DNA from: Gloeopeniophorella convolvens
Taxonomy: Eukaryota; Basidiomycota; Agaricomycetes; Russulales
Reading direction: 5' to 3'
DNA: 64,000 nucleotides
NCBI GenBank assembly: GCA_022496205.1
Contig: WTXD01000020.1
Span: 1 to 64,000 of the forward strand
The number at the start of each line of letters is the position of its first letter. Within the stretch, counting starts at the first letter, position 1. The translations under genes and the position numbers were made by a program. Shown in pieces: positions 1 to 12,500 of this stretch. The notes beneath the pieces are model-generated. The model made no database searches. It was not told where the DNA came from and saw only the letters and a list, made by a program, of their open reading frames with translations.

Positions 1-527
1 TATGCTATGTATGTAGGCCATACTCGAGCTTCAAGGGTACGGTCGAGGTGTTCAACCTCACGCGCCCAGGTATAGGCAAGCACCTCGCGAGGACACCGTT
101 GCGGAAGAGCAAGGACGAGCTCAAAGGTGCACCACGTATGCCCGTTCTCTTGTGCCTGTGCCTGCGCTGATGCTGGCTCTGCACAGGGATTTTCGCGGTG
201 CTCGTGTTCTACACAGCGTACAGCACCGGTGGCGCGGGAAAGAAGTTGCTCGCGGTGAATGTCGCGCTGTCTAACGATGACACGGGCGCGTGGCCTGTCG
301 CGTGGGTGGGTGACGTGCGCGCAGGTATGGTACAGGTGCGCCGCACGCCACAGGGTGCTCTGCTGTGTTGTGCTGACCGCAGCGGGATGCAGCTTGTGTT
401 CAAACCCGCGTGCTCGCACCTGTTGTATTTGTCGTTCCAACGGCATGCGGGAGTGTGCCTCCGGGACCTGCACGGGCAGAACCGGTTTGTGACTCGAGAG
501 GCTTTTGAGCACTACGGGGGTCAGTAG
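1..527 (+). CDS. 3' end of an unrecognised protein gene (partial)
   Basis: Two exons are readable: one from the window edge to 126, and 187-527, joined by a GT-AG intron (127-186, donor GTGCAC, acceptor TGCACAG). The split codon is restored in phase across the junction (AAAG|GG). The peptide runs from a segment containing VEVFNLTRPG through a stretch rich in small residues (AYSTGGAGKK) to the C-terminus EHYGGQ at a TAG stop. No domain is recognised and the start lies outside the window. The frame stays open across the splice, which argues for a real exon pair, but function cannot be given. Confidence 0.45.
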
Positions 528-1661
528 ACTGCACTGGTGCTGAGTTAGGGTCAGGGTTGATTTCGAACATACTGAGACTGATTAAGTGTAACAAAATGTA
601 GTATCTAGTTGATCGGTATAATTCAATATCAATATCTGTCTTGTTGATGGCTATCTGGCTGGCCACCCGGTGTGATGCTTGAAGCTTGAGCTTGAAGTAC
701 TGCTGCTTGGTGTATATAAGTCTCAAGGCTCAATCACTACTTTGTGGTAGTGGGGACAGTATGTCCTTAGAACACATCCTTGAGAAGTATGAGAGAATTG
801 TATAATTGTCCCGTAGTTACATTATAATGGGGATGCAATCCGGTCACAACCCATCACAACCGTGATAAGAGCGACATGAAAGCACGGTTATGCCGTGCGA
901 GGCTCAATTCGGGGTTACATAAGGTTTTGCAGGGTTACAACCGGCTCTAACCCAACAGCGGCCTATTTCGGCCTATTTCAGTGCTCAGCCGGTCGGCGTA
1001 ACCCGGCGCAATCCATGAGTCTTTTTTCAGATGGGGATACGCTCGGCAAACGTCGGACACCGTGGGAGTGTAAGCCTGCGGTCCCTGTGACCTTCTTACG
1101 TAAACGTATGGTTCGTAATAAGGTCCAGTCCGTCGCCGAGTTGTCCACCAGCGTCCACCGCGCTTGGCAGATAACATCTTCCCGCCCTGTATGCACAGAC
1201 TGCTGCATTTTACCTGATAATCAACCCGAACCTGCGTCAACACGTTCTACAAGACGATGGAGTACCAAAATTAGCTGTGTTGTTCCCACGGAGAATATAG
1301 GGGGCCGTCCACCGTGCGTATATGCGTCGCAGTGCCATCTGGGTCGATACTAAGTGCTGAGCGCTGAGGTACTGCCCACCTAAGCTTCGTGTCTTAGGCC
1401 TTGACAGACGCTCAAGCTTTCTCCCCGCCCGTCGCATGAGGAATACACTGATTCTTCTCTGTGTCTCTTTGCCCACCATGACGACTGTTGCGAGTCGGGC
1501 CTCCCTTTCCCGGTGTCACCGCCCTCAACAAGACGATGGCCTCCTGCCCCAGACAACCTATGACGATCCCCGAGCTTCTCACTGAGCCCATAGATGTGTT
1601 TTTCGGTGTGTGATGTCCACAAGGTGTGTAGCTGGAGGTTGTCTTTGCGTCCCAGCTCTTT
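528..1661. other. No supported gene
   Basis: The first 300 bp are AT-rich. The rest holds only short unrelated open frames on both strands, with no domain and no splice pattern that links them. I see nothing I can annotate. Confidence 0.5.
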
Positions 1662-1970
1662 TAAACACTGTGCCGATGCCAAACTCTTTATCGGGAAAGA
1701 GTGTAGAAATAGACAGAAAAGAGGATAACTCTATCCAGGCTCTTTCTATATCAAACAGCCTGAAAAGAGCTTAACTTTCTCCCCGAGATTCAGGGTATTT
1801 CGTGTGAATGGTTTAACTTTTGAGCCAAACACCGAGAAAACTCTGGGCAGAGTTAAATTATTTTCAGATGTATTGAAAATAAAAAGTGTGACTATAGTTG
1901 AACTCTTTTCTGACCATTTTTCTGCTCTTTTCCGGGTAAAGAGTTTGGCATCGGTCCAGTGTTTTCAACA
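1662..1970. mobile_element. MITE-like inverted-repeat element
   Basis: The left end (about 1662-1725) and the reverse complement of the right end (about 1970-1905) match imperfectly over about 65 bp. Both contain ACACTG followed by CCGATGCCAAACTCTTTA and then a CAGAAAAGAG block. The roughly 180 bp between the arms is AT-rich and has no transposase frame. Size, long terminal inverted repeats and lack of coding potential fit a non-autonomous DNA transposon. I could not fix an unambiguous target-site duplication, so the superfamily is unknown. Confidence 0.6.
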
Positions 1971-2556
1971 AGGCGTACCCTCGATAGATATGGCCGCATC
2001 CCGCACTCACTCCGCTCGCGGCCCTCCTTGTTTCTGCCCTGATATAAGAATTGGCCACGACGTCCTTTGCTGGATTGGCACCCAACGACGCGCGCAATGA
2101 AGGTTGACGTGGTGCCAAAGTTGTGTGGCCCTGGTGTCGGGTTCACCATCAACAGCGCGACATGCTGTCGTCACGGTTTCAGGTTATGGTATCGCAGCCC
2201 TTCCTACGACATCCTCCGAGCATTCAACTTCTGTATACCACGAAGCTGATTGAAGACCTGCAGGCATAAGAACACGCTTGAATAAACAGATCATCGATAC
2301 TAGGCGGGCATTTACAAGACCCTGGCCCGCCTCAGCGACCGAAACGTAGGTACGGGTTATACTATCAGCTGTAAGTATATATGCATATGCATTTAATCAG
2401 ACCGCCGGCGCCAACAGAAAGCTTCATGATATACGACGCTCCTCTGGCATGCGTACTCAGCGTAGTATCTACTCAAGTATTCTATCGAAACACCACTGTG
2501 ATGGTCAGCGCACTAGCCCGGGGCGCTGCAAAGGAGAATCTCACCTGGTCTGAAAA
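1971..2556. other. 3' flank of NLR gene N1
   Basis: There is no gene here. The part nearest 2556 resembles, on the opposite strand, the sequences just after the stop codons of N2 (53352-53480) and N3 (63509-63720): an ACATATG-like stretch and a segment near GAAAGCTTC. The duplication units that carry the NLR genes therefore include 3' flanking DNA. Confidence 0.45.
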
Positions 2557-5500
2557 TCACCAAGTGCTCGATCCCGCGCCTCCGTTGGGTGGCACCACAC
2601 TTGCGTCTTGCGGGACGCTTGAGAGCAATTCGACAATGGCGGCCCGCTCCGGATCGCCCACAGCCGAGAAAGGGTTGGGGGTTCGCGCCGCTTCCAGAGC
2701 GGTTCCGTGCTCCTCGCTCTTGATTCTTGTGTCTGCGCCGCATGCGAGGAGAAGTTGTACAATGTCTAGATTTCCATAGTACGATGCCCCTATCAAAGCT
2801 GTCCCGTACTTGCCGCCTTGAGCATTGATGTCGAAGCCGCGGCCAAGGAAGAACTGCACGTTGTCGGTCTCTCCTCCCCGCTTGCATGCTGCTGCTTGTA
2901 ACACATTCCCATATAATCCGCCTTGTGCATCGATGTCGGCACCGTGGTTGAGCAGCAGCTGCACGACATTGAGCTGGCTGCATGCTGCCGCCGCATGGAG
3001 TACAATCCCCGGGTTCTTTTCGCCTTGGATGTTGACGTCGGCACCGCGGTCGAGCAGGAGCTGGATGATATCAAGCCTGTTGCGCGCCGCCGCCGCCTGG
3101 AGTGCAGTTCCATGATAGCCGCCGCGCGCATCGACGTAGGCCCCGCGGTCGAGTAGCAGCTGGACGACAACGGGCCCGACGCTCGCCGCCGCCGCCTGGA
3201 GTGCAGTTCCATAATAGCCGCCCTGGGCGTTGATGTCAGCACCGCGGTCGAGCAGTAGCTGGATAATATCGAGCTGGCCGTTCGCCGCCGCCACCTGGAG
3301 TGCAGTTCCATTATAGCCGCCCTGTGCGTTGACGTCGGCGCCGCGGTCGAGCAGCAGTTGGGCGATAACAAGCGCGCCGCGTGCCGCCACCGTCTGGAGC
3401 GCAGTTCCGATGTAATAACCGTACTGCGCGTTAATGTCGGCACCGTGGTCGAGAAGTAACCTGGTAACGGTGGGGGACTCCACTTCCAGTGCTGCAAAGA
3501 ACGCAGTACCATGTTTCCCTCCTCTTGCGCTGATATCCTGGGAACCCGATGCAAGGATATGTTCCACAATGGGAGGTAGATCGCATAATGCGGCAAAGTA
3601 CAAAGGGGTTCCTGGCCGATGCTGGTCAGGTTCGCGGCTACGAGCCCAAGCTGCGAAATGAGGCTTAGTTGGATCGAAGAGAAGACCCATAGCCTTCAAT
3701 AGCGACATAGACACGTCTTCAGATCGCGCGTGTTCGTCCCAAAAATGCACGGCGTAGTCTACCAGATGGGGCTCAGTTGAGGTACCCTGCTCGACAGCAG
3801 GTGCGTCGTTGGGTCGGAGGAGGATACCAAGGCATGTCTTCGCGAGAACGGCATGAGATGGCCCCGGAAGGACATAGAAGCGAGAGACATTTGCCTTCGA
3901 GCGAGAAAGCTGACCGGAGGTCAAGAATTCTTTGACGGAGAAATGGGTGAATTGGACGATCCGCTGAGTCCTACCGCGCCATTGGCCCCCGCTAATGACC
4001 TGTATGAAGTTTCCAGGACAAGTGGATAGAACCACACTCTCCGGATCCTCCGATCGCCAGTCGTTGTGGTATGTGGGAACCTCTCCGTCCAGGCTGACAG
4101 CAAGAACCTCCGCAAGCTCCTCGACGCGGAGTGGACGCGTTGAGATCGACAAGCACTGGAACAGTCTATGGGCGTAATCCCACTTCTCCTCGCTGATCCG
4201 TTCCAGCGTGGCTTCGTATGTTGCGTGCAGGGTGGTGGGGAGTGATTTCAGGGTGGGTCGGATCTTCGGCGGAGGGCATTCACAGAGCGTATCAAGTTGA
4301 CAGGAGACGTATCGGAACCTATATACGATATGAGCCGGTCCTTCGCACTTCGACCGAAAGGCATGACTGACATGCCGTCTGCCTTCTCGGATAAGGCTTC
4401 AATCACCTCTTCCTTCAGTGCCTCTCCCCACACCTGCATCCTCCTGTTCGACCCGACGACTGAGCGGATCAATCGGGCAATATCGTCCCGGTGTCCTTTT
4501 TCCTGGTCAGTGACCACTTGACGATACGTTAAAGGCCGAAGAACTTGGCCGATGTCGTCCTCAGGACGGCTAGTAATGCAGATCCGCAGGTCCGAGTGCC
4601 CCAAGCCCATGAGATTGCTCACAAGCTCCAGGGACTTCGCACGTGACGAAGAGACGCTATAGTTCGGCATCTCGTCCAGAGCATCGACGACGATGTACTT
4701 GATGCCATCCGACCGGGCGAGCATATCCTTCAGGCATTGTATGAGATCGTCCGCATCGGGCTCCTGGGAGCCGTCCTCACACTTCGAAAAGAGGTCGCGC
4801 AGTAGTTTATCGGACTCATCCGACTGGGTGGAAAGGTCCATCAGCAAGGAGCCGAGAAGGCTGCGGTAAGATTGCTTCTTGGTGTCCCTGAAGTCGGAGT
4901 AGAAGTACGCCAGGGACGCCGAAGGTTTGCTGGAACGCAGTGAGTCCTGTAAATTCTTGATAACCGTGGAGCTAATCCCCAGGAAGTAGTCAAGTCAGAT
5001 AGTAACTCGTGATGGCGTGTTCAATGAGCTGCGTACCAAATGACAGTCTTTCCCGCTCCCGCTACAACAAAAGGTCAGCTCTTCTCGAGAAGGAGAGATT
5101 GAACGATGTACGTTTTCCAGTAATCCACAGTAGCGCCCCGCTGGACTTCCACGCCTCGTAAACCTCTCCACGAACGAGCCACATTGAGGTGTCAGAGTAG
5201 CGTGCCTCGGACGCATTCGCTTGGTTTGTTGATGAATTTGGCACAGATAGCCAACTCCGGTACCGTTCCGCCTGCTGCATACCTGGAAAAACAACTCAGA
5301 CGATTCAATCAGACGCGTGAAAACCACGAGGACGTACGCCCTTGTCTCCGCTGCTCCCGCTCGACGATTGTGATACTATGTCGTGTCTGCGCCGTAGCCA
5401 TCAAATGCTCCACCTTGGTGAGCTCATCCAGTCGTTTGAGCATGCTCTCGACCTCCTTGTCTCCAGACACCATAGCGAGAAACTTCCTGAAACGACGTTT

Positions 5501-6218
5501 TGCCATGGCTGAGCTCGCGTTGAGCTGCGCCGGGTGTCTCAAGTGTGCGAGAAACTCACGAATGAAAGCGCCACTGGGGCTCATCCTTTCAGCGAGGAGC
5601 GCGAATGCACCAATCAGCTCGATCAGGATATCCACTATGATCTTCGTCATCGCGTCGTCGAATCGGACATCTTCGGGGACGATCAACATCCCGAGCCGCC
5701 CTAGGAAGTGCGCCATTTGCTCGAGTAGTCCCATGAACGCTTCGTGATTCTTGATATAATTGTCTGGAATCTATGACCTATTCAGCAAGCAGGATGCGGA
5801 GGGATGCTGATCGAGATATGCACCGTGAGGAGGACTCCGATGCTACCGAAGATCGTTTCTGCCGGTTGAAACACCTGACCTAAACGCTTCAGTGTACAGC
5901 GACGGATTGTGGACATCTGAAACGCACAAGACCTGTGGCCTTTCCAGCGGTGTCGCAGAGTGGACGGATAACTTCGACAATCGGCGCAAATTTCTCGAAC
6001 ATGCGTGTCCTCGAGCGGCTCCTATGGGTCACGTCCAATCTATCCGCTCCGTTCTGAAGTAAAGCGGTAACCTCCTCCGGGGATGTACATTTGCTGAGCT
6101 GGGTGACGAGGGCACAGTGGGCAGCGGGATCTCGTCCTGTCTTTTTCTTGTAGTTGTCCGAGGCTTGAATGAAAAGCGAACGGTAGTACTCTGCACTCGA
6201 AGGCTCGGCCACAGGCAT
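2557..6218 (-). CDS. NACHT-ankyrin STAND protein (NLR-like) N1
   Basis: Predicted intracellular NLR-like receptor of about 1110 aa. Seven exons on minus: 6218-5928, 5874-5824, 5770-5338, 5282-5112, 5061-5037, 4971-4372, 4318-2557. All junctions are GT-AG and the 3333-nt sum is divisible by three. The helical N-terminus resembles the fungal STAND 'Goodbye' type. The NACHT domain has Walker A GKPGAGKT, assembled across exons 4-5, Walker B VVDALDE and an ITSRPE sensor motif. The exon 7 winged-helix region (ISEEKWDYAHRLFQCLS) is followed by about 10 ankyrin repeats of 33 aa (GTALQAAA...LLLDRGADVNAQGG type). The start is the ATG shared with N2 and N3. NACHT NTPases of this class control heterokaryon incompatibility and cell death in other fungi. 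N1 is the only one of the three paralogues with no interruption. It is divergent from F-box gene F1, 461 bp away. Confidence 0.88.
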
Positions 6219-6678
6219 GGGGACGAAGGCTCTCCTGGTTTTTTTGCAGAGGAGAAGAAAGAGTTCGTTGTGGGCAGAGGGAACGTGAAAGACCAGCGCC
6301 GACAAAGCGCCAAACTTGGCTATTCGTGATATTTTGGCGCCCAGGTTGGCACGCACGGTGGGCCGATATGTGAAACATCGACTGTAGAAATTTCACGTAT
6401 GAGTCCCTGCCATGCAGTTCCCTCAGGTTGTCGCTCCTGTCGACATGGCTGGGCCGGTACGATGTGTAAAGTTGTCACGGTTGGCACGACGGCGGGCCTG
6501 CCCGCGCCGCCAGGGCCTAGTCTCCTAAAGCAAACCTTACATAACGGAAGACAGTCGTTCCGTCCAGGGCCCGCCGGCGTCGACTGTCGGAGGCCGGCGC
6601 GCGCGATCCTTTCCATTTCATCCGTTCTTTTGACTTCTACCACCCAACGCCATATTGCGAGTCAATCCCAGGTCGCCC

Positions 6679-8517
6679 ATGAAAACATTTTTCTGGGCCC
6701 GTCGATGAACAGTGAGTCTGCTGCCATCCGCGAAAGGTGCTCCTGCTTCCCGCGGCGCGCCTGCCCAGCCTCAGAGTCCTGACTTGGTCCTGATGCCATT
6801 TTCTTTCAGTCTGGCTGCAGTGATTCCTTGCAACCAAGACCCAGAGCTCAGAAGAAACTTGCGCGCTGCCATCCTGGAGAAAGTCAATTCCACAGAGTCA
6901 TGTCCACGCTCGCTTTACACGCAGCTCAATGCACTCGCCCCTGTCTCTCTTCTCCCCGCCGAACTCCTTGCGCCCATCTTTCACCTTCTTCGGGACGCCA
7001 GAGATTACCGCGTTGGTGCACGACTACCTCTATCGGTCATCGTCACACATGTGTGTCGTCACTGGCGCGAGGTTGCCCTCAGCGATTCGTCTTTGTGGAG
7101 TGCAATTCGGGACAATGCCTGGCCACGGTGCAGCCATAAATTACTCACCGAGATGCTCATTCGCTCAAAGAGCACACCTCTGGATATAGAACTGCATGCA
7201 CCTCATCCCGACTTCCTTCGTTCATTGACGCGCCATTCTCCCCAAATCTCGAGATTGGCCTTGCTCAGCCTGAAGGATGGCGATGCATTGCGAGGTCTTC
7301 TCGAAATGGAGGCACCCGCATTAGAAGAACTTTACATGGGGGCGTCAACTATCACTACCACAAGTTGGCCCAACGTGGTGTTACATGATCCGCCCGTCCC
7401 GATGAGTAGGTTTAGGCTATTCCACCGACAGTCACCAAAGTTACGGAAGATATACCTCTCCAATATTCCTGTCCCATGTGCGTACTTTCCGAAACGCACT
7501 CTTACCCACCTCGACATCAGGTTCTGGTCTCAGGCAAGGTTTCAGGGCACCACAGGAGCTCCCCAATTGGGGACCCTAGATGGCCTTCTCGACGTATTGG
7601 CGACTAGCCCTTGTTTGGAACGGCTCACCCTCGACCATTGTCTAGTTCCGGCGTCATTATGGCCTATTCCTCTGGTGGAAACCGTTGTTGAATTGCCACG
7701 GCTTCATCAAGTGTACCTCTCGGGGCCTAGCTCGGGTGTTCTACGCATATTCCAGTCCCTTCACGCGCCTGTCCTACGGGACCTTGCTTTAATTTTCGTT
7801 GCCACGAACCAAGTCGACGTGTCGTCATGGTCAGCGATCGCTTCCTCTGTTCTGTCGCGCTTCCATCGGGCGCGTTCCGTCACAATCGAGACCCTCAGCC
7901 TTGAAGTCTGCGGCAATTACAGGGACACGAAGGTCGACGCTGGGGGCCGTTCCTCGCTCATCACGCCTGCCGTCCCACCGTCTCCCCTTGACGAGACCTT
8001 CGTCAGCCTCGACTTCCAGGATCGCTTGCTGGTCAGCAACCATGATCACTACAAGGCCATATGGCAGGAGGTGTGCGCGGCGCCCCACATGGGAGAACTA
8101 AAAACAATCTCTGTTGCTCTTTATGTCCCAACTTTCGTAACCCCACCTTGGACACAGCTCTTCGGACAATGCGCCAATGTTACTACGGTGTATGCCGGAT
8201 GGTATGGGACCGAGTCGCTTTTACGGTCGATGACGCCCCGAGATCCCACGCCTTCCGTCTCTTCACAAGATCCGGATGAACCCGCGCCGGCGCTGCTCTT
8301 TCCCAAGCTGACTCATCTCATCCTCGAGGGCCCTTTCAAGAGATGGTACAACGGCGGAGAGTGCATCTACCAGATCGTTTTCGAGCTGGTCGAGCGCCGC
8401 GAGCGCTGCGGCGCGCCCGTCAGTGAGCTTCGCATCTGGGGCTGTGACGTTTCCTCTGCCGAGGTAGCTTCGCTAAAACGGTTCGTCCCGAAAGTCCGCT
8501 GGGGCCTGCACAGTTGA
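6679..8517 (+). CDS. F-box protein F1 (first exon shifted)
   Basis: The main exon, 6810-8517, encodes about 569 aa. An F-box near its start (NALAPVSLLPAELL ... VCRHWREVAL ... SLWS) is followed by leucine-rich, LRR-like segments, the usual fungal F-box layout for a substrate adaptor of an SCF ubiquitin ligase. Paralogues F2, F3 and F6 start in a 32-nt exon (ATGCAAACA...) followed by a GTGAGTC intron. The equivalent here, 6679-6711, is 33 nt because of an extra T in a T-run. As read, it meets a TGA before the donor. The first in-frame ATG at 6793 lies inside the predicted intron. The start is therefore broken or mis-sequenced, while the 1.7-kb body is fully open. Confidence 0.8.
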
Positions 8518-9415
8518 GGACGCTCGGCTCGACACGGACCGATAGCTGTAATAGTATTTGACCATGTACACAATTTGACGCCATATGTCCTGAGGTCTGT
8601 ATCATCATATTCAGTATCGCCTCGTTCGCGACGTGTTCGTGCGGCGTGCAGTCTGCAATGCGGGGCTGGAATCATGTCGCTGCTGGTGCGCAGGCTCCTG
8701 CTTGCTCCTTTGGACGCCGACAGGGCTCTGGCGCTCGGCGAGCATCGAAGCGCGCCACAGCCATTGAATGCAGCTGCGCGTGAGTCGAAACTTCAGCTTC
8801 ACGCGCCACGCCGGCTGCTCTCCTCAAAGAAGTCGATGCCACGGAGCTTCGCCTACGCTCGCTTTACGTGCTGCTCGAGCTCCCCAGGCTCCCTCTGCGC
8901 GCGCATCTGCGTCCCCAGCAGTGCCGCTTGTGGGCACAAGTGTGCTCGTGTCTGTCGTAGCAGGAGCACCCCGATTTGGCCGTCGGCTACTTACACCGCG
9001 CAGCACGCTTTCCACCACATCGACCGCCGCCTCGACGAGACTGGCAGAAGCTGCCACGCCATACAGCTTGTGTCCGACTTGACCAGGGGACCGGGACAGC
9101 AATGGGCTCGCGCAGGGTTTATAAGTGCGCTCAGGCCTGGGCGGCTACATGCATGGCGCGGTACAGTGCAATTTCTGCACAACGGGGCAGGGGACTGACA
9201 AGTGCCTGGCGCGGGTTGTTTATCAGATGTATACTTGCTGTACGTTATGCGCAGATCAGCCCGATGCGCGTTGTACTTGTTGTGCGGACGGGATTAGGCG
9301 TCTCGCACGCATTACATCAATTGCGCTGTGCAGTTGTTTGCCAGTGGAATAGGGGATGCAGAGGCAGGGGGCACGAAGTCACAAGAGCAGGAGAACGCGG
9401 GATTATAGACTACAT
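8518..9415 (+). repeat. F-box downstream repeat, copy 1
   Basis: The sequence after the F1 stop (a stretch starting ATGTCGCTGCTGGTGCG near 8673, then a region rich in GCGCGCCACAG) recurs at about 20190-20560 and after F2 at about 23750-24110. A further part, about 9190-9350, recurs at 20530-20690 and 24240-24420. Short open frames in it are not conserved between copies, so I call it duplicated flanking DNA, not a gene. Confidence 0.6.
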
Positions 9416-9419
9416 ACGC
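9416..9419. repeat. Target-site duplication, left (ACGC)
   Basis: The four bases ACGC precede the TGG start of the LTR and recur immediately after the other LTR at 15653-15656. Confidence 0.65.
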
Positions 9420-9575
9420 TGGAGGCGGCGCTGCCGCCGGGCGTAGAGTCAGAGGAGGAGGAGATTCGGCATTTCCCGGAGTAGCTACGGTTCAGATACA
9501 GTCTCGCGTTCTCTCTCGCGTTCCCGAATTGGCTCCGAGTCTCTCTCTCCCTTTACTGCGTCATCCCCTATTCCA
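9420..9575 (-). repeat. 3' LTR of Ty3-type element
   Basis: 156 bp, starts TG and ends CA, and reads as identical to 15497-15652. The element runs on minus, so this is its 3' LTR. The last codons of pol (stop at 9485) lie inside it. Confidence 0.9.
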
Positions 9576-12500
9576 TGCCCCCCTCTCGAAAATAGAGCGG
9601 TGCCCTCACCGCGCCGATCCGTCTCTGCGTCCGCCTGAGCATGCTCCTGAACCCAATCCTTTTGCTCAACTTCCAACTGGCTTCCTGGTCGTGGGTGGAA
9701 TGCCCGAAGTCGGCGGGCGCTGAACTCGCCCGAAATGCTCGTGCCATTCAGCTCCTCGAGTACGTACGCGTTACGAATTCGTGTGTGAACGCGGTACGGT
9801 TGGGACCATCGGGGCAAGAGTTTTCGGTCTGTCTTGAAGTTCCCATCGAGTGTGCTGCGGTACACTTGAACGAGTTGCCCTCGTGCGAAAACAACCTCAC
9901 CCGTGTCCTTCAGGACGCGTTTATCGAACGCGCGTTTCCGTGCTGCAGCATGGCGCACTGCCGCCTCGTACCCATCGATATGTTGCTGTGCGACGTATGC
10001 TATGTGCGTTGCAGCCTCGAACTCCGAAGTTTCGGTGTCCACGACTACCTGGGGCGTTCTTGCTGTGTTTGCTGTGATGCCCAGCAGCAGCTCCTTTGGC
10101 GAGTACTTGAGTGCTGGCAGTATTCGATGGTTGAGCGCGTCGATTGCGGCATCGAGGTGCTCCGGCCACGCGCGTAGAATGTCCTTGTCGTCAGTGGGTG
10201 CATCGTTTTCGCCGACCGTTGGTGCACAAAGTCGGCGTAACACATTCAGGAGGATCTTGTTGGTGCCCTCTACGAGTCCATTGACCCACGGTGAGTATGC
10301 CGGTGTGACATGGTGCTTGGTTCCTCGCGTGTCGCAGAACTCGCGGACTTCTGCAGCGTTGAAGTGAGAGCCACCGTCAGTCATGAATGTCTCAGGAGCC
10401 ACGAAGTGGCGGAAGATGGTACGTAGCGCGTCGACCGTGTGTTTTGCCCGGACTTCCATCTTGTAGGGAAATGCCCAAATGTGCTGTGAGAAGACGTCCA
10501 AGTATAGGCCTACAATCTTGTAGCCCCCTTTTCCTGTTGGTAGTTTAAGGTAGTCTCCAACCAAGAGCTCAAATGGATGCCGGCGGGTGATGGGTTGGAG
10601 AAGAGCATGGAGGTGTGTCGGTCCGAAATTTTTACACTCTGGGCACATCTTCAGGGCTCGCATGATGGAGGCGTCGAGATTAGGGCTGGTTATGCGATCA
10701 AGTAAGGCAATTTTAGTGGCGTCACGGCCAAGGTGGCCGCCCCCGCGATGCTGTTCCACTGCGAGCTTCTCCGCCTCTGCTTGTGATACGCACTCTGTTC
10801 GCGCGCGCGCGCGCACGCTAGATCCTCCGTGTACGCGCCATAGTCGGCCATCCTCAATCATGTACTGTGATGCTCGATGTCGGGCTCGTTTGCGGTCCCG
10901 AAGTGTTGGCGCGCTGTCCTGTCCTATCAAAGCGTCAATCACTTCCACGAATAAGTGTTCGTTTGTAAAACGGCTGCGTAGCGTTTCAATCTCGGGGTCG
11001 GACTCCTTGAGTTCGACTGCGAGTATGTCGTTGATGAGGCCTATGTCCTCGTCTCGGTCGGGTTGAACTGTCCACTCGCTGCCGTCATCTTCTGCTCGAA
11101 GTGTGCCTTCCCATTGTCGACTGAGTGCATCTGCTACGGTGTTGAATTTGCCTGGTACGTGCCGGACGTCGATGATTTGAAATGCTAGAATACTGTCTCG
11201 CCAGCGCGCGTGGACCGCGCTTGGTTTCTCGCTCAGTAGGGTGTCCTTAAGTGCTTGGCAGTCAGTCTCAATCTCGACTGGGTACCCCCAAATGATATCT
11301 TTAAATTTGTCTAAGGAGAACTTGAGTGCAGCGAATTCGAGCATAAAGGGTTTGTACTTAGCTTCCGTTGCTGACGTTCGTTTCGATGCAAAAGCGATGG
11401 GTGCGCGTTTCTGGATGACTGTTCCGTCGGCTTTTGTGACTGGGAATTGCTGCGCTAGGACACCTGCAAAACCTTCCTGGCATCCATCTGTCGTGACTAT
11501 GAATGGGGTTCCATCCCACCGCGGGCCCCTAAGAACGGGCTCTCGTGTGATGGCCGTTTTTAGTGCAATGAATGCTTTGGTATGGTCTTCTGTCCACTTT
11601 TCGGGAAGTTTGAAGTCGTCCATTGCCCGGCGCCACGTCGCTTTTGAGCAAGGTTGGGGTATGCGGACTTGTCCTACCAGGCTTCGCAGTGGGCCTTCAA
11701 TGCGGGCGTAGTTTCGAATGTGATCTCTAAAATGGCTCGTCAGCCCAAGGTATGACTGTAGTTTAAGGGCGGAAGGGGGCTGAGGCCACTCGACCACTGC
11801 TGTGAGCTTTGTTAAGTCCGGCGATACACCACGTGTCCCGACTCTTGATCCAGCGAACTTGACCTCTGTCATAAAGAACTGCGATTTTGATGCGGACAAT
11901 GAGAGCTTGCGCTCTCGGACTCGGTCTAATAGTCGGGTTAGCTTGTTATACATTTCTTCGAACGTGTCTGAGGCCACGCCGCCGTCGTCGACAAATATTT
12001 CCAGTGTTCCATTAGCGATCAAGTCATGGAGGTTGAGTGCCGTGACGATTGCGAATGCTGTTGGTGCACCAGTTAGTCCGAATGGCATTCGTACGTACCA
12101 GAAGTGGCCTAAGCCTTCTATATAAAATGCTGTATATGGGCGTGAATCTGCTTCGATTTCAACAGCATAGAACCCTGATGCAAAGTCAATGACGCTGATG
12201 TACCGGTGACCACTTAGCTGATGTTGCTTGGCTCGTATGTCGCCTTGCGGCATGGCAGCCACTTTTGAATGTTTGTTGAGTTCTCGGAAGTTTTGACAGA
12301 TTCGCCATTTTGGCTCATTGTGCTGCGCTGGTGTGGGTGTCTTATCGCTGGCTTCTGCGCGCTGGAGAACCTGAAACTCAACTGGTAAGCCTGCTGCCTC
12401 ACACTGCTCGTTGATACGCTGCCGTAGTTCATCGATCGTCAGACCTGCACCCTCGTGTGCCTTTTGTCCAAGTGTTGTCGGTGAGACGCATTTGATTTTT

